A stretch of 22,454 bases of DNA from contig SFJA01000028.1 in NCBI GenBank assembly GCA_004556005.1, positions 1 through 22,454 on the forward strand, written 5' to 3'. The position numbers were made by a program, and so were the translations under genes. Below are positions 8,261 through 16,010 of this stretch, one piece after another (the first letter of the stretch is position 1; every line of letters starts with the position of its first letter). The notes beneath the pieces were generated by a model. The model made no database searches and had not been told where the DNA came from. It saw only the letters and a list, made by a program, of their open reading frames with translations. This DNA is from Bacteroidales bacterium. GTDB lineage: Bacteria; Bacteroidota; Bacteroidia; Bacteroidales; UBA932.

Positions 8261-8707
8261 TTAGTCGATGTCGATGACTTGGAACTTGCTGTTGAATGTA
8301 ATCTCAAGGCCGTTGGCCAGGTGAATCTCATATTCGTTGCGCTCCTTCTCGATGGAGAGAATGGTGCTGCCTTCATACGTATTCTTCACGTAGTTGGTGA
8401 TGGCGGCAGGCACTAAGGCAGTGGGCACGGCCGATTTGCGACATCTGATTTCGGTCCAATTGCCTTTGCTGTCGAACTCAATCTTGTCGGTGGAGGCAAA
8501 TACGACGTCGTAACTCTTCTGCAGCAGTCCCGACTCAACGGTGGTGGCGGCTACCTTCTGTGTCGGGAAATACTTCTTCACAAGTTGTTGGGCCGTCGCG
8601 GGCAGTTGGTTGAAATCAATAGGCTTGTCGTTATCGGCACAAGCGGTTACTTGGAAAGAGAACAGGCACAAGAGGGCCACAAGACTGATTTGATAATACT
8701 TTTTCAT
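8261..8707 (-). CDS. PepSY-like domain protein, probable periplasmic protein or lipoprotein
   Basis: This 148-residue paralogue of the next gene starts with MKKYYQISL and a hydrophobic stretch ending VTACADND. The Cys at residue 23 could be a lipobox Cys, or cleavage could occur after ACA by signal peptidase I. The mature part holds the same blocks as its neighbour: LPATAQQ, SYDVVF, CRKSAVP and NYVKN. It is the first gene of the two-gene unit. Its 144-nt upstream region carries a -7-like CACCTTTG (8755-8762) and a tandem 11-bp direct repeat that looks like a response-regulator site. Function unknown; an envelope-stress or metal-related role would be a guess. Confidence 0.8.
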   Translation of the reverse strand: MKKYYQISLVALLCLFSFQVTACADNDKPIDFNQLPATAQQLVKKYFPTQKVAATTVESGLLQKSYDVVFASTDKIEFDSKGNWTEIRCRKSAVPTALVPAAITNYVKNTYEGSTILSIEKERNEYEIHLANGLEITFNSKFQVIDID

Positions 8708-8769
8708 GGTTGTTGTTGGATAATGATAATTACTATGATTTACAATTCTCGATGCAAAGGTGACACCTC

Positions 8770-8791
8770 AATCTGAAATCAATCTGAAATC
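8770..8791 (-). promoter_or_regulatory. Tandem 11-bp direct repeat, candidate response-regulator operator
   Basis: On the minus strand GATTTCAGATT occurs twice, head to tail (8781-8791 and 8770-8780). The two copies are identical and one helical turn apart. They end 7 nt before a -7-like CACCTTTG (8755-8762), which puts them over the expected -33 position. Direct repeats with 10-11 bp period next to the promoter are typical of OmpR/PhoB-family activators. The activator itself is not in the window. Confidence 0.55.
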
Positions 8792-8851
8792 CGAAACAAA
8801 ATCCATCTTTTTTTGTCGAACAGGCGAAATATCTCTTCGCAAGCCTTTCTC

Positions 8852-10309
8852 TCAAGCCGTGCGATGGCGCAGCGAAAGCCCCCAGAGAGCTGCAAAGGTG
8901 AGCAGACCGTTCAACATCAGCAGCTCGTAGCCGAACTGGTAACCCGTATATTGCGGAACAATGACAGAAAGTGCGTAGCAGATGACGGGTGAGAGCACGC
9001 ACACCACGGGGATGAAGCGGTCGCGAGGCATCTTGTGCGTGAAAAGGCCGAAGGCAAAAAGACCGAGCAGAGGCCCGTAGGTGTAGGAGGCCATAATATA
9101 AATGGCATCGATCACGCTCGTGCTGTTAAGCGCCTTGAAGATCAGAGTGAATACCACAAAGACAAAAACAACGGCTATGTGAACACGACGACGAATCCGT
9201 GTAGCCCGTGCCTCATCGAGCTTTTTCTTCTCAATATCGAGGATGTCAATGCAAAACGAAGTGGTCAACGCCGTCAGTGCGGAGTCGACGCTTGAAAAGG
9301 CAGCGGCGGCAATACCCAGTACGAAGAGCACAGTGACACCATAGCCAAACCATCCTTCCTGTACGAGCATGGGGAAAAGCTGGTCGGTCTTGGCTGGCAC
9401 GTCGATGCCCTGGCCGGCTGCAAAGGTGTAGAGCAATACGCCCAATACCAAGAATAAAAAGTTGACCGGAATGAAAAATACTCCATAAGTGCACACATCC
9501 TTCTGTGCCTCTCGCAGGTTTTTACAGGTCAGGTTTTTCTGCATCATATCCTGGTCGAGACCAGTCATTACGATGGCTACAAACACACCGCTCAGGAATT
9601 GTTTCCAAAACGATTGCTTCGACATCCAATCGTCCCAAACGAAGATTCGACTGTATTCACTCTCGCTGATTGTTTGGCACAATGCGCCCCAATCCAAGTT
9701 CATTTTCCCCATCACCAATACGATGACCACCACCAAGGCGGTGAGCATGCAGAGCGTTTGCAGCGAATCGGTATAGACCAGGGTGCGAATGCCCGCCCGC
9801 CGCGTGTAGAGCCAGACGAGCACGAGGATGATGAGTACTGTCACGATGAAGGGCACGCCGAAGCGCTCAAACACAAACTGCTGCAGAATGAGACATACCA
9901 GGTAGAAGCGGGCGCAGGCTCCCGTCATCTTGCTCAGCAGGAACAACACCGAGCCCGACTTCTGTGAAGCCAAACCGAAGCGCTGCTCCAAGTACGAGTA
10001 GATGCTCGTCAGGCCGCGCCGATAATACATGGGCAGCAGCAGGAAGGCGATGACCAGATAGCCGAAGAAGAAGCCGATGCACATCTGCAGATAGGTCATC
10101 TGGGTAACGCCTACGTAGCCGGGCACACTGACAAAGCTTACACCCGACACGCTGGTACCTATCATGCCGAAGGCAACCAGGAACCACGGCGAACGTCGGC
10201 CGGCGCGGAAAAAGGAATCATTGGAAGAATCACGTGCTGTGAGGTGCGATACCAACAGCAATAGCAAGAAATAACCCAAGATGGTTACGATGGTGATGAT
10301 CTCATTCAT
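8852..10309 (-). CDS. Sodium:solute symporter (SSS family)
   Basis: This 485-residue integral membrane protein has about 13 hydrophobic segments and SSS-family features: the N-terminal FFRAGRRSPWF segment, GMIGTSVSGVSFVSVPG around residues 50-65, GLDQDMMQK in the middle, and AAAFSSVDSALTAL, the Na2-site type Ser-rich helix. It would couple Na+ entry to uptake of a small solute such as a sugar, acid or vitamin. The open frame extends to a TTG at 10318, but the ATG at 10309 gives the normal MNEIITIVTI start. It follows the btuC-like gene by 60 nt in the same direction and has a possible promoter of its own in that gap. Its position after btuC, where an ABC ATPase would be expected, is notable. 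The substrate is unknown. Confidence 0.88.
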   Translation of the reverse strand: MNEIITIVTILGYFLLLLLVSHLTARDSSNDSFFRAGRRSPWFLVAFGMIGTSVSGVSFVSVPGYVGVTQMTYLQMCIGFFFGYLVIAFLLLPMYYRRGLTSIYSYLEQRFGLASQKSGSVLFLLSKMTGACARFYLVCLILQQFVFERFGVPFIVTVLIILVLVWLYTRRAGIRTLVYTDSLQTLCMLTALVVVIVLVMGKMNLDWGALCQTISESEYSRIFVWDDWMSKQSFWKQFLSGVFVAIVMTGLDQDMMQKNLTCKNLREAQKDVCTYGVFFIPVNFLFLVLGVLLYTFAAGQGIDVPAKTDQLFPMLVQEGWFGYGVTVLFVLGIAAAAFSSVDSALTALTTSFCIDILDIEKKKLDEARATRIRRRVHIAVVFVFVVFTLIFKALNSTSVIDAIYIMASYTYGPLLGLFAFGLFTHKMPRDRFIPVVCVLSPVICYALSVIVPQYTGYQFGYELLMLNGLLTFAALWGLSLRHRTA

Positions 10310-10329
10310 AGAAGTCAACTATTTTCCGG

Positions 10330-10337
10330 CAAAGTTA
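10330..10337 (-). promoter_or_regulatory. Possible -7 element for the symporter gene
   Basis: On the minus strand TAACTTTG matches the TAnnTTTG consensus, 20 nt before the ATG at 10309 and inside the 60-nt gap after the btuC-like gene. No clear -33 element is seen. If real, the symporter can be expressed apart from the riboswitch-controlled btu transcript. Confidence 0.45.
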
Positions 10338-10369
10338 AGGCAAATCGGCGAAACACACACTGCTTCGAC

Positions 10370-11398
10370 TTAAAAAGCCTGATACTTGCGCTTGAAGATG
10401 ATGACGTAGAGAATCACCGGAACACCGAAGAAGGGAGTAATCACGTTGAGCGGAATCAGACCGCGGTCGCCGGGCAGCGTACAGAGTACGTTGCAGAGCA
10501 GGGCCAGAGCCGCGCCCGTGAAGAGCGTGAGTGGCAACAGTAGCCGATTGTCGGCCGAGCCTAACAGGAGGCGGGCCATGTGGGGAACAGCCAGTCCTAA
10601 GAATGAAATCGGACCGCAGTAAGCTGTCGACACAGCGGTGAGCACGCCCGTAACTAATAGCAGCAGTGTGCGCGTGAGACGGAGGTTGATGCCTAAGTTG
10701 GCCGCATAGTTCTCGCCCAACAGCAGGGCGTTGAGTGGCTTAACCAAGGCCGTGGCACCTCCTAATCCCAACAGCAAGACCAAGGAGAACGGAAGAAGAT
10801 GGGCCCGGCTCACGCCACTGAAGTTGCCCAGTCCCCATACAATATAAGAATGTACGCCCTCCGCCGTAGAGACATAGTTCAACAGCGAAATGAGCGAACC
10901 GGTGAGGTAACTGATCATCAGGCCCACGATGAGCAGCATCAGCGAACTTTTCACCCACGAAGAGAAGAGCAGAAGCAGTGCAATGATGACGGAAGAGCCT
11001 ACAAACGCCGCAGCAAGAATCAGCAGGAAACCCGAAAGATGGAACGAACCGGCCATAAAGCTGCCGCCTAAATAAAGCATCACCAAGGCTACTCCCAGAC
11101 TGGCGCCTGAGTTGATGCCCAGAATGGAAGGGTCGGCCAGCGGATTGGTAAACACCGTTTGCAACAACAGGCCGCTCACCGCCAAGGCTGCGCCGCAAAG
11201 CAGGGCCGTGACAGCCGAAGGCATGCGCGACTCCCACACGATGAACGAAACCGTGGGGTCGGCCTCACCGCCCGTCAGGGCCAGCCACACTTCGGCGGGC
11301 GAAAAGTTCACCGCTCCGCAAAAGAGGTTGAGCAGGAACAACAGCCCGATGACCACCGGTGCTAACACCAACAGGAATAGTCCTTTCTTTCGTCTCAT
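10370..11398 (-). CDS. btuC: FecCD/BtuC-type ABC transporter permease
   Basis: This 342-residue inner-membrane permease belongs to the BtuC/FecCD/FhuB family, with about ten membrane segments. Family motifs are seen: WESRMPS near residue 54, TNPLADPSILGINSGASLG near 84-102, YCGPISFLGLAVPHMAR in the second half, and GVPVILYVI at the end. It forms the channel through which the periplasmic binding protein hands over its ligand. The ATG overlaps the stop of the btuF-like gene by 4 nt (ATGA), so translation is coupled. The B12 assignment comes from the operon (riboswitch, BtuB, BtuG); the family alone also covers iron-siderophore and heme importers. The cognate ATPase (BtuD) is not the next gene and is not elsewhere in the window. 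Confidence 0.87.
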   Translation of the reverse strand: MRRKKGLFLLVLAPVVIGLLFLLNLFCGAVNFSPAEVWLALTGGEADPTVSFIVWESRMPSAVTALLCGAALAVSGLLLQTVFTNPLADPSILGINSGASLGVALVMLYLGGSFMAGSFHLSGFLLILAAAFVGSSVIIALLLLFSSWVKSSLMLLIVGLMISYLTGSLISLLNYVSTAEGVHSYIVWGLGNFSGVSRAHLLPFSLVLLLGLGGATALVKPLNALLLGENYAANLGINLRLTRTLLLLVTGVLTAVSTAYCGPISFLGLAVPHMARLLLGSADNRLLLPLTLFTGAALALLCNVLCTLPGDRGLIPLNVITPFFGVPVILYVIIFKRKYQAF

Positions 11399-12528
11399 GG
11401 CAGGGGCGTGAAGAAACGGTTGCGGTGGTCCTTCAGCAAACCGGGATGAAGAATGTTGATGATGTCGGCCAGCAACAAGTCGGGGTGATAAGGCTCTTGC
11501 TCATAGAAGGGCACCTGCAGCGTGTTGCAGGCAAAGATGCGCTGATTGACGTAAGGGCGGAAGCGGGCATACTGCTCCTTCTCGCTCCGCAGCGACTGAT
11601 AGGTATAGGGCTCGGCTGCGCCGTACTTCAGAAACCAGAAGTCAGCGTCCTTGGCTTTTTGATAGACTGTTTCAAACGAAAGACGCACGCTACCGCTCTC
11701 CTTGTAGTCGGCAAAGAGATATGTAGCTCCGGCGTCTTGATAAATCTTGCCGATGGCGCTCTCACTGCCGGGAACATACCACGCGGCACCGTTCATGACG
11801 TCGCACATCAGCGTAGGATGGCTGTCGGCTTCGGCGGCCAGTTGACAAAGCGACAAGTAGTTGCTCTCCACCTGGCGGAAGATGGAGTCGGCCCGCTGCT
11901 CATGACCGGTCAGCAAGCCGTAGAAGCGTATCCATTCGGCGCGTCCCAAGGGCGAGGTTTCCATGTAGTCGGCGCATTCAATCAGCGGGATGTTGGTGCG
12001 CTCGAGGGCGCCGTAGCCGCATTGGTCGAAGGGCGACACCAGCATGGCTTCGGTCTTGCCTGAAATGATGAGCTCGGTATTGGGTTGAAGGGCACTCCCT
12101 AAGTTGAGCATCCTTCCGCTGCTCACGGCAGCAATAATGGTTGAGTCGTGGACGTATTCAAAATCGCAGATGCCCGAAATTTGTGACAGGGCCCCTAACT
12201 CTATCAGCAGATGGGCGTGAACCGAGGTGGCTGAGGTGATGCGCTCTACGGGAACCTGCACCCGGGTACCTTCGGGCAGGTTGGCCACGTCTTTTCCGCG
12301 CGGCACCAATAGGTAGCGATGGAGCTCCCGGCCGGGTTTCCAAGGATTGTCAATGACCACCACGTGGTAGTCGGAATAAGCATAGATATGGAGCAGGCTG
12401 GCATACTTCAGCTGAAGTGTGTCGGCCGAAGATAAGTCCGAAGACCTTCCCGGTTGACTGCAAGAGGCAACCAGGAAGGTCAGGACTAAGAACAATGAAT
12501 AGAAATAGCGCATATAACGCGAAATCAC
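11395..12528 (-). CDS. btuF: BtuF-like ABC transporter substrate-binding lipoprotein
   Basis: This is a periplasmic binding protein of the class III (TroA/BtuF) fold, 377 residues from the GTG at 12528. The GTG overlaps the TGA of btuG (GTGA), which suggests coupled translation. An ATG five codons later, at 12513, gives MRYFYSLFLVLTF and is an equally good start. A lipobox VASC closes the signal; the residues after Cys (SQPGRSS) are not acidic, so it should stay on the periplasmic side. The middle contains the usual RITSATSVHAHLLIELGA segment near residue 96 and IPLIECADYMETSPLGRAEWIRFYG near 185-210. It would take cobalamin from BtuB and deliver it to the BtuC-like permease. B12 specificity is from context. 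Confidence 0.85.
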   Translation of the reverse strand: MISRYMRYFYSLFLVLTFLVASCSQPGRSSDLSSADTLQLKYASLLHIYAYSDYHVVVIDNPWKPGRELHRYLLVPRGKDVANLPEGTRVQVPVERITSATSVHAHLLIELGALSQISGICDFEYVHDSTIIAAVSSGRMLNLGSALQPNTELIISGKTEAMLVSPFDQCGYGALERTNIPLIECADYMETSPLGRAEWIRFYGLLTGHEQRADSIFRQVESNYLSLCQLAAEADSHPTLMCDVMNGAAWYVPGSESAIGKIYQDAGATYLFADYKESGSVRLSFETVYQKAKDADFWFLKYGAAEPYTYQSLRSEKEQYARFRPYVNQRIFACNTLQVPFYEQEPYHPDLLLADIINILHPGLLKDHRNRFFTPLP

Positions 12529-13613
12529 TTAACGTTGAAAACCAAATGAGCGGGGTGCACACCGGTTGCGTAAGTGTTCAGCAGATTACCATTAGTGTCC
12601 AGCTCGCTTACCGTGCCGGCACCTTTGTAGTTGGCGCCGTAGTCGCCGGCCGGGTCAGCGGTAACGAACAGATGCTTGGTGACGGGGTCGATAGAAATAC
12701 CGTTGGGATACTTAACGATATCGAAAGCGCCACTCTTCACGACAGCACCCGTCTGAGTGTTGTAGTTGTAGTAGGTGTTCACGGTCTCGTAGGTTGACCA
12801 GTTGGTATAACTGTAGATGGTGTAGAGCGTCGTTCCCGATACGGCCATCATCGTGGCATTGCCCAGGACGGTCACCTTGTCGTTGGCGTCGATCTTTTGT
12901 ACCGTTGACAGAATGTCGGCGTAGTTGCCCATGGAGATGACGAACACGTTGCCTTCAGCGTCAGCCGTAATCAGCGTCGGGTTAACTTCTACATCGATGT
13001 ACTTCTCGACCTTCCAAGAAGCCAGGTTTACCTTGGCTACCTTCTTGCCGTTGGCATAACCGTTGGAGTAGTTCATACCGTCTGAAATGGTTACGTAAAG
13101 ATAACCGTTGGCCAGGGCCATCTCTTCGGGATTGGGACCTACTTGCAGCGAATCGAGAAGGGTCATCGTGCGCGCATTGAAGCGTGTGACGTAACCTCCG
13201 TAATTGCTGATGTACACATAACCGTCTTCGGCCACGAGGTCGCGTGGTGCACTGATGGGAATCATCTTCTGCAACTTGAGGGTGTTCTTGTCGGTGATGA
13301 ACATCACGTTCGATTCGTAAGCAATGGCGAAGAAGTAGTCGCCGTGAATCACGGCATCCTGAAGGGTATTGCCGGGCAGAATGCCGTTCTGCGCTACGAA
13401 TACGCTGTCGGTCAGCGTACCGTTACCATAGTCCAGATAACCGATAGAGCTACTGATCTTGCTGTAGAAATTACCTTGGTTGATGACGTAAGCCCCGCTG
13501 GAGGCCGTGGGCTCGAATTTGCGGTAAACATCCGGGTCGTCATCGTCACTACATGCCGTAAAGGTGGAGAGGCATGCCATCAAAAGAGGAATGAAGTAAA
13601 AAAACTTTTTCAT
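12525..13613 (-). CDS. btuG: BtuG-like surface cobalamin-binding beta-propeller lipoprotein
   Basis: This 362-residue protein has a lipoprotein signal ending TAC at C21, followed at once by SDDDD. That acidic run is the Bacteroidota lipoprotein export signal, so it should sit on the cell surface. The rest is a YncE-like (DUF5074-type) seven-bladed beta-propeller, with repeated blocks of the kind DLVAEDGYVYISNYGG and EEMALANGYLYVT, and ends in HPAHLVFNVK. BtuG proteins of gut Bacteroides bind B12 with extreme affinity and sit as a lid on BtuB. The gene lies 12 nt after btuB and overlaps btuF by 4 nt, exactly the expected place. It is controlled by the riboswitch ahead of btuB. Confidence 0.9.
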   Translation of the reverse strand: MKKFFYFIPLLMACLSTFTACSDDDDPDVYRKFEPTASSGAYVINQGNFYSKISSSIGYLDYGNGTLTDSVFVAQNGILPGNTLQDAVIHGDYFFAIAYESNVMFITDKNTLKLQKMIPISAPRDLVAEDGYVYISNYGGYVTRFNARTMTLLDSLQVGPNPEEMALANGYLYVTISDGMNYSNGYANGKKVAKVNLASWKVEKYIDVEVNPTLITADAEGNVFVISMGNYADILSTVQKIDANDKVTVLGNATMMAVSGTTLYTIYSYTNWSTYETVNTYYNYNTQTGAVVKSGAFDIVKYPNGISIDPVTKHLFVTADPAGDYGANYKGAGTVSELDTNGNLLNTYATGVHPAHLVFNVK

Positions 13614-13625
13614 TGCAATTAATAT

Positions 13626-15659
13626 TTAGAATTGTATGGATAATGTCAGTCGGTAAGCTCGGCCGGGCATGGGATAGCCGGCGATGAGGCTGTATTGTTT
13701 GTCGAAAACATTCTGAAGGTCTGCGCGCGCTTCCATCCGGAGCGTGTGGAGGCTGAAGGGCTTCCAGAGCGAGAGATTGATGAGGGTGTAACCCTTGAAC
13801 TGCGTGCCGTGCGCATGCTCCTGCGTGCTGTAACGGGAGGAAGCCCCTTGTCCGCTAGCCGAGAAGTTGACCCACGGGTTTTCATAGGCCAGCGACAGGC
13901 AGCCGGAGTAGCGCGGCAGGTAGGGAAGCTGCTTATTGTAGGTTTGACCGCCGGGGAAGGTCTTGTCTACCACATGCTGCAACGTGTAGTTCCCGCTCAG
14001 CGTCACCATGTGTTTCTGCGCCGGCCGGAAGCGTGATTCGAGATTGATGTCGATTCCCCGGGCATGGACTTCGCCGAGGTTGACCGTACGCCACACGTGC
14101 AGGTTGATGGGGACGGAGGTAATCTTGTCCTTGATGCGGTTTACATATCCGTCGACGGTGATCTTCAGACCGGGCCACCACGCGGCCATGCGGCGGTTGA
14201 AGGTGATGCCTGCCCCGAGTTGATGGGTGCGTTCCGGCAGGATGTCGGTGTTGCCCAGGTGGTAATAATAGTTCTCGGTGAAGGTGGGCATGCGGAAAAT
14301 ATCTTTGTAGAAGGCACGCAGGAAGAAGACCTCTTGTTTGAAGGGGCGGTACGACAGTCCTAGCGAGGGGGTGAGCCGCTCTGCATTGAGGGCCGTCTCG
14401 CCTGCTGATACGTGATTGCGGAAGATGGAACCCAACAATCGGCCGGAGAGGCGCACCGGGCCCCACGAAAGGTTGGCCGTCAGGCTCTGCAGAATGCTGT
14501 GGCGGGCCACGTCGCTAAACACTTTCTGGTTGCTGTTCAGGTCGTCGTAGAAGTAGTCGGCGGCATACGAGACGCCCCATTGGCGGTCTTCGTAGGCTAC
14601 CAGCGCTGAGGCGTAGGCTTCGCGTTGCCAATAGTTCTGCAGCAGGATGCCGTTGGGATAGATGTCGCTGCGGTTGGTGTATTTCGACTCCTGCCAGTTG
14701 TATTTGCCCATCACCTGCAGTGTCCAGTTGCTGTTCAGGCTCTTGAGCCAGCGCATCTGGGCAAAGGCATTGCGGTCGTGTAGCTTTTCATTGCTGTAGG
14801 GATTGTAATAGACCACGACGCCGGGCAGATGATGATTGTTGTCGTAATAATAGAGCTTGGCGTCGAGCAGGGAGTTCCGGCCCGCGTCCCAATATCCGTT
14901 CCACTGGCCGTGCCAGGTGGTCATGCGGCAATTGCTTCGCTTTTCCTCCGTTTCGGTGAGCCCGTTGACCAAGGTGAAGGGATAGTCGTTGCCTGAGAAC
15001 ATCCAGCTGCCGATGGCCGAGAAGGCAAAGCGCTCTGACACGCGCTGGTCGATGCGGCCGTCAACGCCGTAGCGGTCGAAGCTTCCTTGCTCCAGCTGCA
15101 GGGTGCGCCGCGAGGGTATACCCGAGGCCTTGGTGCCGAAGGGGCGGAAGGTGCTGATGTTGACGGTGGCGGCTGCTGCGGCAGTGCGGGCCGGCTGAAG
15201 CAGCCCGAAGTCATCACCTACCGTGAGGCCCAGTTCCGTAATGGCCGAGAGTCGGAAGCGTCCCAAGTCGATCTGCCCCGTTTGCGCATCGCTTACAATC
15301 ATCCCGTCGTAACTGACGGCCGTGTGTTGAGCTCCTAATCCGCGCACGGAGACGGTCTTCATGCCTCCGGCACCTCCATAGTCTTTGACGGTGATGCCCG
15401 AGAATCGGTTGAGGGCGTCGCCCATGTCGACGGCGCCGCGGCGCTTGAGTTCTTCCGAATCGTATTGTTGGCGAGGCGCCGGCGCTGATAGCGTCGGGTC
15501 AAGGCGGGTGGCGGTTACCTTCACTCCGTCGAGTGTAACCATCCTGCCGCCGGTTGAGTCAACCGGCGATGCTCCCGCCACTTCATACCACAGCACCCCA
15601 AGGGCTACTGCTGCCAGACGAAAGCAACTGTTCCGAAAAGATCGGATTGCTTCTTGCAT
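13626..15659 (-). CDS. btuB: TonB-dependent outer-membrane cobalamin receptor
   Basis: This 677-residue receptor has a signal peptide (about residues 1-30, ending AGAS), a TonB box-like MVTLDGVKVTATR near 40-52, a plug domain (GDALNRFSGITVKDYG, VSVRGLGAQHTAVSYDGM) and a beta-barrel ending in LTLSIQF with the terminal Phe needed for barrel assembly. It lacks the N-terminal carboxypeptidase-like domain of SusC proteins and has no SusD partner, which fits the smaller BtuB type. The upstream leader is a cobalamin riboswitch, and btuG follows after 12 nt. It moves B12 or other cobamides across the outer membrane using TonB energy. Iron-siderophore uptake is excluded in practice by the riboswitch. 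Confidence 0.93.
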   Translation of the reverse strand: MQEAIRSFRNSCFRLAAVALGVLWYEVAGASPVDSTGGRMVTLDGVKVTATRLDPTLSAPAPRQQYDSEELKRRGAVDMGDALNRFSGITVKDYGGAGGMKTVSVRGLGAQHTAVSYDGMIVSDAQTGQIDLGRFRLSAITELGLTVGDDFGLLQPARTAAAAATVNISTFRPFGTKASGIPSRRTLQLEQGSFDRYGVDGRIDQRVSERFAFSAIGSWMFSGNDYPFTLVNGLTETEEKRSNCRMTTWHGQWNGYWDAGRNSLLDAKLYYYDNNHHLPGVVVYYNPYSNEKLHDRNAFAQMRWLKSLNSNWTLQVMGKYNWQESKYTNRSDIYPNGILLQNYWQREAYASALVAYEDRQWGVSYAADYFYDDLNSNQKVFSDVARHSILQSLTANLSWGPVRLSGRLLGSIFRNHVSAGETALNAERLTPSLGLSYRPFKQEVFFLRAFYKDIFRMPTFTENYYYHLGNTDILPERTHQLGAGITFNRRMAAWWPGLKITVDGYVNRIKDKITSVPINLHVWRTVNLGEVHARGIDINLESRFRPAQKHMVTLSGNYTLQHVVDKTFPGGQTYNKQLPYLPRYSGCLSLAYENPWVNFSASGQGASSRYSTQEHAHGTQFKGYTLINLSLWKPFSLHTLRMEARADLQNVFDKQYSLIAGYPMPGRAYRLTLSIQF

Positions 15660-15721
15660 CGTTACGTACTATAAAATTGATGATATCCACTACTTGTTAC
15701 GCGAAGCGTTTCGGATACGGC

Positions 15722-15897
15722 TGATGGCAGGTCTTCTGGCTTGTTCCCGTAAATGTTCCTTCCCGAATGGTCGATTCAGTGGTGTTTTGTACATTTACGA
15801 AAAATGGAACTTACAGCAGCGCGTCTGCTCGGGACTTTCACCCGATTCCCTTTTATCATCTCTTCAAGAAATATCCTGAGGGGGAATGAACCATTGC
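15722..15897 (-). promoter_or_regulatory. Cobalamin (AdoCbl-type) riboswitch controlling the btu operon
   Basis: The minus strand shows the conserved cobalamin-riboswitch parts in order: AAAAGGGAAT then CGGGTGAAAGTCCCGAGC (near 15825-15855), a GCGCTGCTGTAA segment, CCACTG (near 15777-15783), GGGAAGGAAC, and the B12 box AAGCCAGAAGACCTGCC (15726-15742). The aptamer begins almost at the predicted transcription start and ends 66 nt before the btuB ATG. With B12 bound it should lower expression of btuB-btuG-btuF-btuC. The expression platform is not clear: no T-rich terminator is seen, so control of translation is more likely. Confidence 0.95.
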
Positions 15898-15901
15898 GGT
15901 G

Positions 15902-15932
15902 CAAAGTTAAGTCAATATTATCGAAGAGCAAG
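15902..15932 (-). promoter_or_regulatory. Promoter of the btu operon
   Basis: On the minus strand TAACTTTG (15902-15909) matches the -7 consensus, and a CTTG (15929-15932) lies 19 nt upstream as the -33 element. The predicted start of transcription falls just before the riboswitch. Confidence 0.7.
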
Positions 15933-15944
15933 GTTTTGGTGCAT

Positions 15945-15983
15945 AAAAAACTTCCGAACGGTGGTGGACCGTCCGGAAGTTTT
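15945..15983 (-). terminator. Rho-independent terminator of the ribokinase-permease operon
   Basis: Arms 15947-15962 and 15968-15983 form a 16-bp stem with one mismatch (AAAACTTCCG-ACGGT core) and a 5-nt loop. On the minus strand the stem is followed by a T run (A at 15945-15950). It lies 28 nt after the permease stop and only 13 nt before the btu -33 element, so it insulates the btu operon from readthrough. Confidence 0.85.
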
Positions 15984-16010
15984 CAGTCAAGTGGGCTTAT
16001 TGCCCTGCTC

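Noticed and set aside
13626..15659. SusC-type glycan receptor
   Set aside because: It is too short, lacks the N-terminal carboxypeptidase-like domain and a SusD partner, and is preceded by a cobalamin riboswitch.
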